Assembly: GCA_900752545.1 (NCBI GenBank)
Contig: CAADVS010000064.1
Coordinates: forward strand, 1 to 27,266
DNA: 27,266 bases
Source: an uncultured Collinsella sp.
GTDB lineage: Bacteria; Actinomycetota; Coriobacteriia; Coriobacteriales; Coriobacteriaceae
Direction of reading: 5' to 3'
The number at the start of each line of letters is the position of its first letter. Position 1 is the first letter of the stretch. The notes below the pieces were generated by a model. That model did not search any database. It was not told the origin of the DNA and worked only from the letters and a program-made list of their open reading frames with translations. This document shows positions 14,883 to 22,727 of this stretch, piece by piece. A program made the translations under genes and the position numbers.

Positions 14883-15926
14883 ATGGCGCTTTCTGAATAC
14901 AGCAAGCGGTTGCTTGGCGCCTATGCCGAGCAGCCGTTCCTTATGGCTCCCATGGCCGGCGTGACCGACCCCGCCTATCGCATCATGTGCCGCCGCCGCG
15001 GTGCCCATCTTGCCTATAGCGAGATGGTGAGCGTGGCGGGCCTTGCCTATGCCAGCAATAAGACGTGGCGCCTGGTACTGCCTGCCGATGAGGAACAGCA
15101 GATCTGCGTGCAGCTCTTCGGCTCAAAGCCCGATCAGTTTGCGAGCGCCGTCGCCGCCGTCGAGGAGCGCGTTGGTGATCGTCTGTCGCTCATCGATATC
15201 AATATGGCATGCCCCGCCCGCAAGGTCGTTACCAAGGGCGAGGGCTCGGCGCTTATGCGCACGCCTGACCTGGCGGAGAAGATCGTCGGGGCCACGGTGG
15301 GTGCGGCGCACGTGCCCGTGACCGTCAAGATTCGCAAAGGCTTTTATGCCGAGGATCGCAATGCCGCGACATTTGCCCAGATGCTCGAGGGTGCAGGGGC
15401 AGCTGCGGTTGCGGTACATGGTCGCTGTGCCACGCAGCTCTATACGGGCCAGGCCGATTGGTCGGTCGTCGATGAGGTGGCCGACGCCGTCGAGATTCCC
15501 GTGATTGGTTCGGGCGATGTGTTCTCGGCCGAGGACGCGGCGGAGCATCTACAAAGCTCGGGTGCCAGTGCGGTGTTCATCGCGCGCGGTATCTATGGCA
15601 ACCCCTGGGTGTTCGGCGATGCCCGCGCCCTTGCGCTCGATGGCATACCGGTGCCGGTGCGCAGCTCCGTCGAGCGCCTGGATGCCCTGCGCGAGCACCT
15701 GACGCTCACGCACGAGCTGTTGCCGCTCATGTCGCGTGCACGTACGTACGCGAGCTGGTATCTAAAGGGCATGCCCCATGCTGCGGCCTGGCGCGCCCAG
15801 GTGGTGCGTTGCTCCACATACGAGGAGTTCATGGCATTGGTCGATGATATCGAGCGCGATGTGGTGGCCTGCGAGGCCGCACTTGCCGCCGGCGAGTCGG
15901 TGCCCGCTCTTCCGCCGGAGGCCTAA
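14883..15926 (+). CDS. dusB: tRNA-dihydrouridine synthase (DusB type)
   Basis: Dus enzymes reduce uridines in the tRNA D-loop using FMN and NADPH. The 347-residue TIM barrel opens with MAPMAGVTDPAYR (21-33). It has the INMACPARKV motif with the catalytic cysteine, KIRKGF, AVHGR and ARGIYGNPWVF for FMN. The usual GNGDI is GSGDV here. A helical C-terminal tRNA-binding domain follows. It starts at ATG 14883, four bases after lepA, with only a weak Shine-Dalgarno, so it probably depends on lepA translation. Assignment to the B subgroup rests on overall resemblance and is less certain than the Dus family call. Confidence 0.88.
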   Translation: MALSEYSKRLLGAYAEQPFLMAPMAGVTDPAYRIMCRRRGAHLAYSEMVSVAGLAYASNKTWRLVLPADEEQQICVQLFGSKPDQFASAVAAVEERVGDRLSLIDINMACPARKVVTKGEGSALMRTPDLAEKIVGATVGAAHVPVTVKIRKGFYAEDRNAATFAQMLEGAGAAAVAVHGRCATQLYTGQADWSVVDEVADAVEIPVIGSGDVFSAEDAAEHLQSSGASAVFIARGIYGNPWVFGDARALALDGIPVPVRSSVERLDALREHLTLTHELLPLMSRARTYASWYLKGMPHAAAWRAQVVRCSTYEEFMALVDDIERDVVACEAALAAGESVPALPPEA

Positions 15927-15928
15927 CG

Positions 15929-17161
15929 GTGGCCGTTACCGCGCTGTACGTGCATGTGCCGTTTTGCGCCCAAAAGTGCCGGTACTGCGACTTTGACTCG
16001 TGCAGTATTGCTCCGTGCGACCTGAGCGCTGCGCTCGATACTTATTTTGGGCAGCTGTATGCGCGCCTCGATGCCTTTGGCGACGCAGGCGCGCTTGCAC
16101 AGATCCGCACCGTCTATGTTGGCGGCGGCACGCCGTCGCTGGCGGGGGAGCGTCTGGTAGAACTTGCCCGGCGTATCTCTGCGTGGTGTAAGTCCGTTGA
16201 GTTTACCTGCGAGGCCAATCCTGAGTCGCTGACCGCCGAGCTTGCCACTGCGCTTGCCGAGGTCGGTGTCACACGCGTCTCTCTGGGCGTGCAAACGCTC
16301 GATAACGCCGAGCTTACCGCCATCGGTCGCATTCACGATGCCGATCGGGCGCTCGCTGCCATCACGACGGTTAAGGACGCTGGGCTCGATGTGTCCTGCG
16401 ACCTGATGTGCGGACTTCCCGGGCAGACCGCAGTAAGCTGGCAGTGCACGCTCGATGGCGTGTTGGCGGCGGCGCCGCATCATGTGTCTGTGTACCCGCT
16501 CACGCTCGAGGAGGGTACGCCGCTCTACCGCATGGCGTGTCGCGACGAGTCGCTCGAGCCCGACGAGGATTTTCAGGCTGCATGCATGGATGCGGCGCGT
16601 GAGTGCCTGGGTGCGGCCGGCTATCACCCGTATGAGGTGGCAAGCTACGCGCTCGACGGCCATGAGTGCGCCCACAACATTGCCTATTGGACCGGACAGG
16701 GCTATCTGGGCTTGGGCCGCTCTGCCGCCGGTATGCTCGACGCCGAGGATTTTGATCGCTTGGCTGGGCTGTTTCCCGATGTGCCCGCTCGCGGCGATGC
16801 GTATCGCGTGCGTCTGGTGCAACGCGACGATGCCGCGACGACGTTTGATGCTGAGTATCTGTCGCAGCGCGATGCTGCGGCCGAGGATTTGATGCTTGCC
16901 TGCCGCATGACGCGTGGCATTGGTTCCGATCTGTTGGTTCGCTCGGCAAGCGTGATCGCTGCAGACGAGCTGGCGGCGGCCTGTGACCGTGCGCTCGAGT
17001 TGGGCCTTGCCACTTGGGTGCCCGATCATGTCGAGGGGCATGTGGGGTGCGTCGCCTCGAAAGACGTTATCGCAGGTTGTGCCCACGCCCGTTTAGCGCC
17101 CACCCACTTGGGCTGGCTCGATGGAAATGTGCTGTTCGAGCTGTTTTGGGGTCTAGCTTAG
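15929..17161 (+). CDS. hemW: HemW-like radical SAM heme chaperone (annotated often as coproporphyrinogen oxidase-like)
   Basis: This is a radical-SAM protein of the HemN/HemW family. HemW members bind heme and deliver it to respiratory proteins and do not perform the HemN oxidation. The 410-residue product has YVHVPFCAQKCRYC, with cluster cysteines 13, 17 and 20 (C-X3-C-X2-C), and the SAM-binding GGGTPS (65-70). It lacks the extra N-terminal HemN segment before the radical-SAM motif, which argues for HemW. The location directly after lepA is widely conserved for hemW. It starts at GTG 15929, with GGAGG (15917-15921) 7 nt upstream and 2 bp after dusB. Confidence 0.9.
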   Translation: MAVTALYVHVPFCAQKCRYCDFDSCSIAPCDLSAALDTYFGQLYARLDAFGDAGALAQIRTVYVGGGTPSLAGERLVELARRISAWCKSVEFTCEANPESLTAELATALAEVGVTRVSLGVQTLDNAELTAIGRIHDADRALAAITTVKDAGLDVSCDLMCGLPGQTAVSWQCTLDGVLAAAPHHVSVYPLTLEEGTPLYRMACRDESLEPDEDFQAACMDAARECLGAAGYHPYEVASYALDGHECAHNIAYWTGQGYLGLGRSAAGMLDAEDFDRLAGLFPDVPARGDAYRVRLVQRDDAATTFDAEYLSQRDAAAEDLMLACRMTRGIGSDLLVRSASVIAADELAAACDRALELGLATWVPDHVEGHVGCVASKDVIAGCAHARLAPTHLGWLDGNVLFELFWGLA

Positions 17162-17167
17162 GCCGCT

Positions 17168-17177
17168 CGGGTAGAAT
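17168..17177 (+). promoter_or_regulatory. Promoter before the first J-protein gene
   Basis: TAGAAT (17172-17177) is preceded by CTCGGG, the same six bases that precede the lepA -10. It begins 11 nt after the hemW stop and would start transcription near 17184, 36 nt before the gene. TTGGGG (17146-17151) is 20 bp upstream, a poor -35 spacing. Confidence 0.5.
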
Positions 17178-17219
17178 TACCGCAATATATACGCTGCTGT
17201 GAGCAGGAGGTTGCCGCGC

Positions 17220-18323
17220 ATGGCGACGATGAACGAAAAAGATTACTACGAGATTTTGGGTGTCTCCAAGGACGCCACCTCGCGTGATATACAGAAGGCC
17301 TTCCAGCAAAAGGCCCGCAAGCTCCATCCGGACGTCAACAAAGAACCTGATGCCGAGGAAAAGTTTAAAGAGGTTTCCGAGGCCTACGCCGTGCTTTCGG
17401 ACGAGCAGAAGCGTGCGCGCTACGACGCCATGCGCTCGGGCAACCCCTTCGCCGGCGCTCCTACGGCTTCGCCCTATGGCGGCGGCTACGCCGGCAGCGC
17501 AGGCTATGGCAATCCCTTTGAGGGCGGCTTTCCCTTTGGTGGCGCCTGGGGCCAGCCGCGTCGCGGGCAGGCTGCCTATAATCCCGAGAACGGCGCCAAC
17601 GTGGTCGTCGATATCAAGCTCGACGCCAAGGAGGCCAAGGGCGGTGCCCGCAAGACTGTCCGCTATACGCGCTTCGATACCTGTGGCCACTGTGGCGGCT
17701 CGGGTTCTGTTTCGTCCGAGCATGCACATACCTGTCCGAGCTGCGGTGGTCGCGGCCACATCGATGTCGACCTGTCCTTCCTGTTCGGTGCCGGCACGTT
17801 TCAGTCGGTCTGCCCCGAGTGCGGCGGTTCCGGTAAGGTCGTCGCCGACCCCTGCCCCGATTGCGGCGGTAGCGGTCGTACTCGCGTAACCTCCGAGCAG
17901 ACGATTGAGTTTCCTGCCGGTACGCACGATGGCGACGAGGTCCGTATTGGCGGTATGGGTCACGCCGGCACCAACGGTGCCTCGGGTGGCGATTTGGTCG
18001 GTCGCGCCCATGTTGAGGCAGAGCGTCTGGAAGGCAAGGCTCGTACCGGTTTTTACCTGATGGGCATCGTGGCGCCATTTTTGGTGCTGTCGGCCATCTC
18101 GGGTGTGTTCTCGGCCTTTGCCGTGATGTGTTTTATTCCGTTTGCCATGGGCCTGTTCATGGTGCTTTCGGATGGGGTACTTCACCGTAGCCTGCTGTGG
18201 TGGAAGCGCGGCGCGATGCAGTTTGCCAATGGTTTCGCCAACGGATTTATGTTTGCGCTCGTGTCGGTTTGGTTTGCGAGCTGCTCGCAGCGTGCCATGC
18301 TTTCGCCTTACGGAATGCAATAA
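17220..18323 (+). CDS. Membrane-anchored DnaJ-like protein (J-domain, zinc finger, C-terminal membrane helices)
   Basis: This J-protein would recruit and stimulate DnaK at the membrane. Domains in the 367 residues: J-domain (about 8-70) with HPD at 36-38; Gly/Phe/Tyr-rich linker (73-118); the start of a DnaJ C-terminal domain; a complete zinc finger with four C-X2-C-G-G-X-G repeats (Cys155/158, 172/175, 198/201, 212/215). A short return strand EFPAGTHDGDEVRIGGMG (230-247) follows. Canonical DnaJ continues with a second beta-sandwich and a dimerisation helix. Here the sequence instead becomes hydrophobic, with about three membrane segments (roughly 277-296, 298-316, 338-355). No frameshift is evident. 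ATG 17220 has AGGAGG 9 nt upstream. Its neighbour is a full-length dnaJ, so this looks like a duplicated and retargeted paralogue. The client is unknown. Confidence 0.88.
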   Translation: MATMNEKDYYEILGVSKDATSRDIQKAFQQKARKLHPDVNKEPDAEEKFKEVSEAYAVLSDEQKRARYDAMRSGNPFAGAPTASPYGGGYAGSAGYGNPFEGGFPFGGAWGQPRRGQAAYNPENGANVVVDIKLDAKEAKGGARKTVRYTRFDTCGHCGGSGSVSSEHAHTCPSCGGRGHIDVDLSFLFGAGTFQSVCPECGGSGKVVADPCPDCGGSGRTRVTSEQTIEFPAGTHDGDEVRIGGMGHAGTNGASGGDLVGRAHVEAERLEGKARTGFYLMGIVAPFLVLSAISGVFSAFAVMCFIPFAMGLFMVLSDGVLHRSLLWWKRGAMQFANGFANGFMFALVSVWFASCSQRAMLSPYGMQ

Positions 18324-18353
18324 CATCTAGCCCTCTGTTTGCGGCCGGCCCAG

Positions 18354-18383
18354 CTTGGGTATAGGACGCACTGTGACAATAAT
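18354..18383 (+). promoter_or_regulatory. dnaJ promoter candidates
   Basis: Two overlapping options exist. TATAGG (18360-18365) is preceded by TTGGG, like other -10 elements in this window. Alternatively TTGGGT (18355-18360) acts as a -35 for AATAAT (18378-18383) at 17-bp spacing. I see no CIRCE or HAIR heat-shock operator here. Confidence 0.4.
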
Positions 18384-18404
18384 GAAAGTCGGAAGGATTC
18401 GGTC

Positions 18405-19553
18405 GTGTCGGAAAATAGGGATTACTACGAGGTACTTGGCGTCGACAAGGATGCCGACGCGCGGACGATTAAGCGCGCGTTTCTAAAGAAGGCCCGTACC
18501 GTACACCCGGACGTTTCGGACGACCCCGAGGCCGAGGCCAAGTTCAAAGAGCTCAACGAGGCATATTCCGTTCTTTCCGACGAGCAGAAGCGTGCTAACT
18601 ACGACCGTTACGGCACTGCCGACGGCCCTGGTGGTTCGGGCTACGTCGACATTAACGATATCTTTGGCGGCATGGGCATGGACGACCTCTTCTCGTCGTT
18701 CTTTGGCGGCGGTGCCGGCGGTGGCGCCCGAAATCGCCGTGAGCGTCGTCGCGGCCGCGATATGGCCATCTCCCTTTCGGTGACCCTTGAGGAGGCGGCG
18801 CTTGGTTGCAAAAAGACGATCAGCTATGACCGCCTTGCTCCCTGCGAGGATTGCAACGGCACCGGTAGGGCCGAGGGCGCACAGGAAAAGCAGTGCAGCC
18901 GCTGCCACGGCACGGGCTATGTCACGACGGTCCAGCGTTCGTTCCTAGGCCAGGTCCAGTCCTCTTCGCCTTGCCCCGACTGCCATGGCGAGGGCACGGT
19001 CATCGACCATCCCTGCGAGACCTGCGACGGTCAGGGCCGCACGCCTTCGCACGAAAAGATCGACATCGATATTCCCGCCGGCGTTTCGACCGGTCGCCAG
19101 CTGCGCGTGAGTGGCTTTGGCGAGGCCGGCCTTCGCGGCGAGCCGTCGGGCGACCTGATCGTCAACGTGCGTGTCGCCGACCACGAGCGTTTTAAGCGCA
19201 ACGGCGACGACCTGTATCTCGTGAGCGATATCTCGATTGCGCAGGCTGCGCTCGGCTGCGAGATCGAGGTCGAGGGCATTATGCCTGACGAGGTCGTCAA
19301 GGTGTGCGTCCCTGCCGGTGCGCAGTACGGCGACACCGTGAGCGTTGGCAACTACGGTATGCCCCGTATCGGCGGTGGCGGCTCGCGTGGCCGTCTGATC
19401 GTTCAGCTGCGCGTGCTCGTCCCCACGAACCTTTCCAATAAGCAGCGCGAGCTGCTTCGCGCTTTTGCCGACGAGATGGGCGATGACGTCGCTTCCGGTA
19501 AGAAATCGGTAACCGATCGCATCAAGAGCGCTCTCGACGACATCCTCGATTAA
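18405..19553 (+). CDS. dnaJ: Molecular chaperone DnaJ (Hsp40)
   Basis: DnaJ delivers unfolded proteins to DnaK and triggers its ATPase. The 382-residue product is full length. The J-domain (5-70) has HPD at 34-36. A Gly/Phe region (about 72-108) has FGGMGMDDLF. The zinc finger cysteines are 147/150, 164/167, 190/193 and 204/207, and both C-terminal substrate-binding sandwiches and the dimerisation tail are present. The start is GTG 18405, with GGAAGGA (18391-18397) 7 nt upstream. It stands apart from dnaK and grpE, which are not in the window, and follows a membrane-type J-protein. mtaB follows after 9 bp. Confidence 0.95.
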   Translation: MSENRDYYEVLGVDKDADARTIKRAFLKKARTVHPDVSDDPEAEAKFKELNEAYSVLSDEQKRANYDRYGTADGPGGSGYVDINDIFGGMGMDDLFSSFFGGGAGGGARNRRERRRGRDMAISLSVTLEEAALGCKKTISYDRLAPCEDCNGTGRAEGAQEKQCSRCHGTGYVTTVQRSFLGQVQSSSPCPDCHGEGTVIDHPCETCDGQGRTPSHEKIDIDIPAGVSTGRQLRVSGFGEAGLRGEPSGDLIVNVRVADHERFKRNGDDLYLVSDISIAQAALGCEIEVEGIMPDEVVKVCVPAGAQYGDTVSVGNYGMPRIGGGGSRGRLIVQLRVLVPTNLSNKQRELLRAFADEMGDDVASGKKSVTDRIKSALDDILD

Positions 19554-19562
19554 GGAGCCCGC

Positions 19563-20855
19563 GTGCTCACACCTCATATCTCTGTCGTCAACCTCGGCTG
19601 CCGTGTCAACCGGGTTGAGTCCGACCGTATCACTGCCGATCTTATGCGCCTGGGCTTTGCGATGGTGGAGCCTCAGGATGCTGAGCTGATCGTCATTAAC
19701 ACCTGTGCCGTTACGGGCGAGGCCGAGGCCAAGACCCGTAAGGCCGTTCGCCATGCGCTGGCCTATCCAAATGAGCCTTATGTGGTCGTGACCGGATGCG
19801 TGGTCAATCTGCATCCCGAGGAGCTGCTGGAGCTTTCGGACCGCGTGATCGCCGAGCCGTCCAAGATCGATGTCGCCGAACGCGTCTGTGAGGTGCTGGG
19901 CGTTGAGTCCGATGACGTTCCCGCCTGCAGCGACGGCGAGGTTGTCGACGCACTCGGTCGCTCGCGTCTGGGCGTGAAGATCCAGGACGGCTGCAACCAT
20001 CGTTGCACCTATTGCATTGTGTGGAAGGCCCGCGGCCCCGAGCGCTCCGTGCCGGTCGAGTCCGTGCTCGAGCAAGTTCGCGAGGCTCAGGAGGCCGGCG
20101 TGCCCGAGGTGGTGCTGACGGGTGTGAACCTGGGCGCCTACGATGGCAAGAGCGCGATTGATGAACACGTCGAGATCGATGAGCTGCTCGAGGCGATCAT
20201 GGAGCGCACGTCCATTCCGCATGTGCGCATTTCCTCGGTCGAGCCCATGGATATCTCCGAGTCCCTGCTTAAGGTCATGGCGCGCTATCCGAAGCGCATC
20301 GCCCCTTTTTTACACCTTCCCGTGCAGTCCGGCTGCACCAGGACACTGCATCGCATGGGGCGTCCCTATAGCGCCGAGGCCTTTGAGGAGACGGTGCGCA
20401 TGATTCGCACCAACTTGCCTCAGGCGTCCCTTTCGTGCGATGTCATCGTCGGTTTTCCCGGCGAGACGGACGAGGAGTTTGAGGAGTCGCTGGCGCTGTG
20501 CCGCCGCGTGGGCTTTTCGCGTATGCATGTGTTCCGCTACAGCAAGCGTCCCGGTACCCTTGCTGCCGATATGCCCGACCAGGTGCCGCCCGAGGTTATG
20601 GCCGAGCGTAGCCGCCGCATGAGGGCCGCGGCGCAGGAACTCGCCATTGCCGACGCTCGCCGTCGCGTGGGAACCGTCGAGCGTGCCGTACTTGAGTATG
20701 GCGACAACCTGACGCTCGGTTCGTTCCATCATGCCCGTCTTGACGATACCTGTGGACTCACAGCCCCGTGCCTGCTCGATGTTGCTATCATCGGAGTCGA
20801 TGATTCCGGCTTGGTCCATGCACGCAGGGAGGTTCATGGAAGCCTCGAAGATTAG
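19563..20855 (+). CDS. mtaB: tRNA t6A37 methylthiotransferase MtaB
   Basis: MtaB converts t6A at position 37 of ANN-decoding tRNAs to ms2t6A, using two iron-sulfur clusters and SAM. The 430-residue protein has the N-terminal UPF0004 domain with cluster cysteines 13 (NLGCRVN), 48 (NTCAV) and 79 (TGCVV). The radical-SAM site DGCNHRCTYC has Cys144, 148 and 151. A radical-SAM barrel follows (SSVEPMD, LPVQSG, DVIVGFPGETDEEF), then a short, divergent TRAM region. MtaB is told from MiaB and RimO by its size and N-terminal motif. It starts at GTG 19563, with AAGGAG 5 nt upstream that overlaps the dnaJ stop. Its 3' end overlaps phoH by 20 bp. Confidence 0.9.
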   Translation: MLTPHISVVNLGCRVNRVESDRITADLMRLGFAMVEPQDAELIVINTCAVTGEAEAKTRKAVRHALAYPNEPYVVVTGCVVNLHPEELLELSDRVIAEPSKIDVAERVCEVLGVESDDVPACSDGEVVDALGRSRLGVKIQDGCNHRCTYCIVWKARGPERSVPVESVLEQVREAQEAGVPEVVLTGVNLGAYDGKSAIDEHVEIDELLEAIMERTSIPHVRISSVEPMDISESLLKVMARYPKRIAPFLHLPVQSGCTRTLHRMGRPYSAEAFEETVRMIRTNLPQASLSCDVIVGFPGETDEEFEESLALCRRVGFSRMHVFRYSKRPGTLAADMPDQVPPEVMAERSRRMRAAAQELAIADARRRVGTVERAVLEYGDNLTLGSFHHARLDDTCGLTAPCLLDVAIIGVDDSGLVHARREVHGSLED

Positions 20856-21822
20856 ACTTACCGTTCCCGAGGGTATTGACCCCTCGCGCGTTTTGGGCGC
20901 CGGCGACGGCGTCCTTCGTCAGCTCGAGAGCTTGGTTCGCGCTCACGTGGTCGCCCGTGGCGACAGTATCGCCGTGAGCGGCGACCCGGACGAGGTCGAG
21001 CTCGTGGCGCGCTTTTTCGAGCATGCTTTTCGCGAGGCGGCCGCCGGACGCACACTGTCTGCCGACGATGTCTCTCGCTGCCTGGCCGTCTTGCGCGACG
21101 GTGAGCACGAGGCTACGTCGCTTCGCGATGACGTGCTGCTTTCGTATCGCGGTCGCGTCATTCGCCCCAAGACGCTCGGTCAAAAGCGCTATGTGGATGC
21201 CATCCGCTCAAATACCATCACGTTTGGCCTGGGTCCTGCCGGTACCGGTAAGACCTATCTGGCCATGGCGCTCGCCGTTGCCGCGCTCAAGCGTCACGAG
21301 GTGGGCCGTCTGATCTTGACGCGTCCGGTTGTCGAGGCGGGGGAGAACCTGGGCTTTTTGCCCGGTACCCTCGAGGAAAAGATCGATCCCTATATGCGTC
21401 CGCTCTACGACGCCCTTTTTGACATGATGGATCGCGAGCGCACCGATGAGCTTATGGAGCGCGGCGTGATCGAGATCGCCCCGCTTGCCTACATGCGCGG
21501 CCGCACGCTGAGCGATGCCTTCGTGGTGCTCGACGAGGCCCAAAATACCACGCCCGAGCAGATGAAGATGTTCCTGACGCGCCTGGGCTTTAACTCCAAG
21601 TTTGTGATTACCGGCGACCTGAGCCAGCGTGACCTGGTGGGTCGTCGCGGCGGTCTTTCCGACGTTGAGAAGATTTTGGGCCGTGTCGACGATGTGGCGT
21701 TTTCTCACCTGGAGCGCGCCGACGTGGTGCGCCATGCCTTGGTGGGGCGCATCGTCGAGGCCTACGATGCTTATGATGACGTGCGTGAGCAGCGCTCGTG
21801 CGACCGAAAGGAGTCCCGTTGA
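20836..21822 (+). CDS. phoH: PhoH-family ATPase (PhoL type)
   Basis: PhoH-like proteins are P-loop ATPases related to superfamily 1 helicases, linked with YbeY to RNA metabolism; the exact activity is unsettled. The 328-residue product has an N-terminal KH-like part (5-90) with IAVSGDPDEVE (45-55). Walker A GPAGTGKT is at 133-140, and Walker B VVLDEAQNT is at 230-238. The sensor segment FVITGDLSQRDL (256-267) follows. ATG 20836 was chosen for the adjacent GGGAGG and match to the family N-terminus; earlier in-frame codons lie within mtaB. It overlaps mtaB by 20 bp and ybeY by 4, so the three are probably co-translated. Confidence 0.92.
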   Translation: MEASKIRLTVPEGIDPSRVLGAGDGVLRQLESLVRAHVVARGDSIAVSGDPDEVELVARFFEHAFREAAAGRTLSADDVSRCLAVLRDGEHEATSLRDDVLLSYRGRVIRPKTLGQKRYVDAIRSNTITFGLGPAGTGKTYLAMALAVAALKRHEVGRLILTRPVVEAGENLGFLPGTLEEKIDPYMRPLYDALFDMMDRERTDELMERGVIEIAPLAYMRGRTLSDAFVVLDEAQNTTPEQMKMFLTRLGFNSKFVITGDLSQRDLVGRRGGLSDVEKILGRVDDVAFSHLERADVVRHALVGRIVEAYDAYDDVREQRSCDRKESR

Positions 21823-22328
21823 GTGTATTGATCAGCAACGATGCCGAGCTCGATACGCTGCTCGATGCCCAGGAGGTGGAGCACATCTGCGGAGTTGTGC
21901 TTGCCGCCGAGGGTGTTGAGCGTGAGGTCGAGATTTCCCTTTCGTATGTCGATGAAGACGAGATGCACGAGCTCAACCTTGAGTGGCGCGGTATCGACCG
22001 CACGACCGACGTGCTCTCGTTTGAATGTGACTCGGCCTTTGACGAGGACATTCCCGCCGACGAGACGCTCGAGCTCGGCGATATTATCCTGGCCCCGCAG
22101 GTCATTGCCCGCCAGGCCCCCGGCTTTGGCAACAGCCCCGCCGATGAGTGCCGACTGATGCTCGTGCACGGAATGCTGCACCTGCTGGGGTATGACCATA
22201 TCGAGGACGATGAGGCCGAGGTCATGGAGGCACGCGAGGATGCCATCCTGCGCGACCTGGCGCTTGAGCGCGGCGAGGACCCCAAACTCGTCCACGTCGG
22301 CCCCATAACCAATCATGCCCACGACTAG
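21819..22328 (+). CDS. ybeY: YbeY rRNA maturation endoribonuclease
   Basis: YbeY is a metal-dependent RNase needed for 16S rRNA 3'-end maturation and 70S quality control. The 169-residue protein has the zinc motif HGMLHLLGYDH (117-127; ligands His117, His121, His127), preceded by the conserved RTTDVLSF (61-68) and ELGDIILAP. I place the start at TTG 21819, overlapping the phoH stop (TTGA), since AAAGGAG (21807-21813) is 5 nt upstream. A GTG at 21798 in frame has no ribosome site and would add seven residues. It sits in the near-universal phoH-ybeY-dgkA-era order. Confidence 0.93.
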   Translation: MSVLISNDAELDTLLDAQEVEHICGVVLAAEGVEREVEISLSYVDEDEMHELNLEWRGIDRTTDVLSFECDSAFDEDIPADETLELGDIILAPQVIARQAPGFGNSPADECRLMLVHGMLHLLGYDHIEDDEAEVMEAREDAILRDLALERGEDPKLVHVGPITNHAHD

Positions 22329-22337
22329 GAGCCGTCT

Positions 22338-22715
22338 ATGATTCCCGGATCGAACAAGGACCATCCGTCCTTTTTAAAGTCGTTCTCATACGCTATGGAG
22401 GGCTTCGTCACCGCCTTCAAGACCGAGCGCAACATTAAGGTTATGCTCGCGGCGGGCGTTTGTACCGTCGTTGCCGGCTGCATTGTCGGCCTCGACATTG
22501 CCGAGTGGGCCATAGTTATCATCTGCTGTGGCTTGGTGATTCACGGCGAGCTGTGCAATACCGCTATGGAGGCGATCGTCGACCTGGCGACCCAGGAACT
22601 TCACCCGCTGGCAAAGCGCGCGAAGGATATCGCCGCCGCCTCCGTATACGTTCTTTCCATTACCGCCGCGATCGTGGGCTTGCTTGTCTTTGCCCACGCG
22701 CTCGGCTTTATTTAG
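22338..22715 (+). CDS. dgkA: Diacylglycerol/undecaprenol kinase (DgkA family)
   Basis: This small integral-membrane lipid kinase recycles undecaprenol or diacylglycerol by phosphorylation; Gram-positive members prefer undecaprenol. The 125-residue product has an amphipathic N-terminal region (SFLKSFSYAMEGFVTAFKTE) and three membrane helices. The catalytic signature GELCNTAMEAIVDL (69-82) and the AKDIAAASV stretch (94-102) are present. ATG 22338 has AGGAG that begins at the last base of the ybeY stop. The gene lies between ybeY and era, as in many Firmicutes and relatives. The in vivo substrate is inferred from the family. Confidence 0.92.
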   Translation: MIPGSNKDHPSFLKSFSYAMEGFVTAFKTERNIKVMLAAGVCTVVAGCIVGLDIAEWAIVIICCGLVIHGELCNTAMEAIVDLATQELHPLAKRAKDIAAASVYVLSITAAIVGLLVFAHALGFI

Positions 22716-22727
22716 AAAGGGATTTCC

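Noticed and set aside
17220..19553. Could the first J-protein be a broken dnaJ pseudogene?
   Set aside because: The frame is intact, motifs are complete through the zinc finger, it has its own ribosome site, and the C-terminus is coherent hydrophobic segments and not scrambled sequence.
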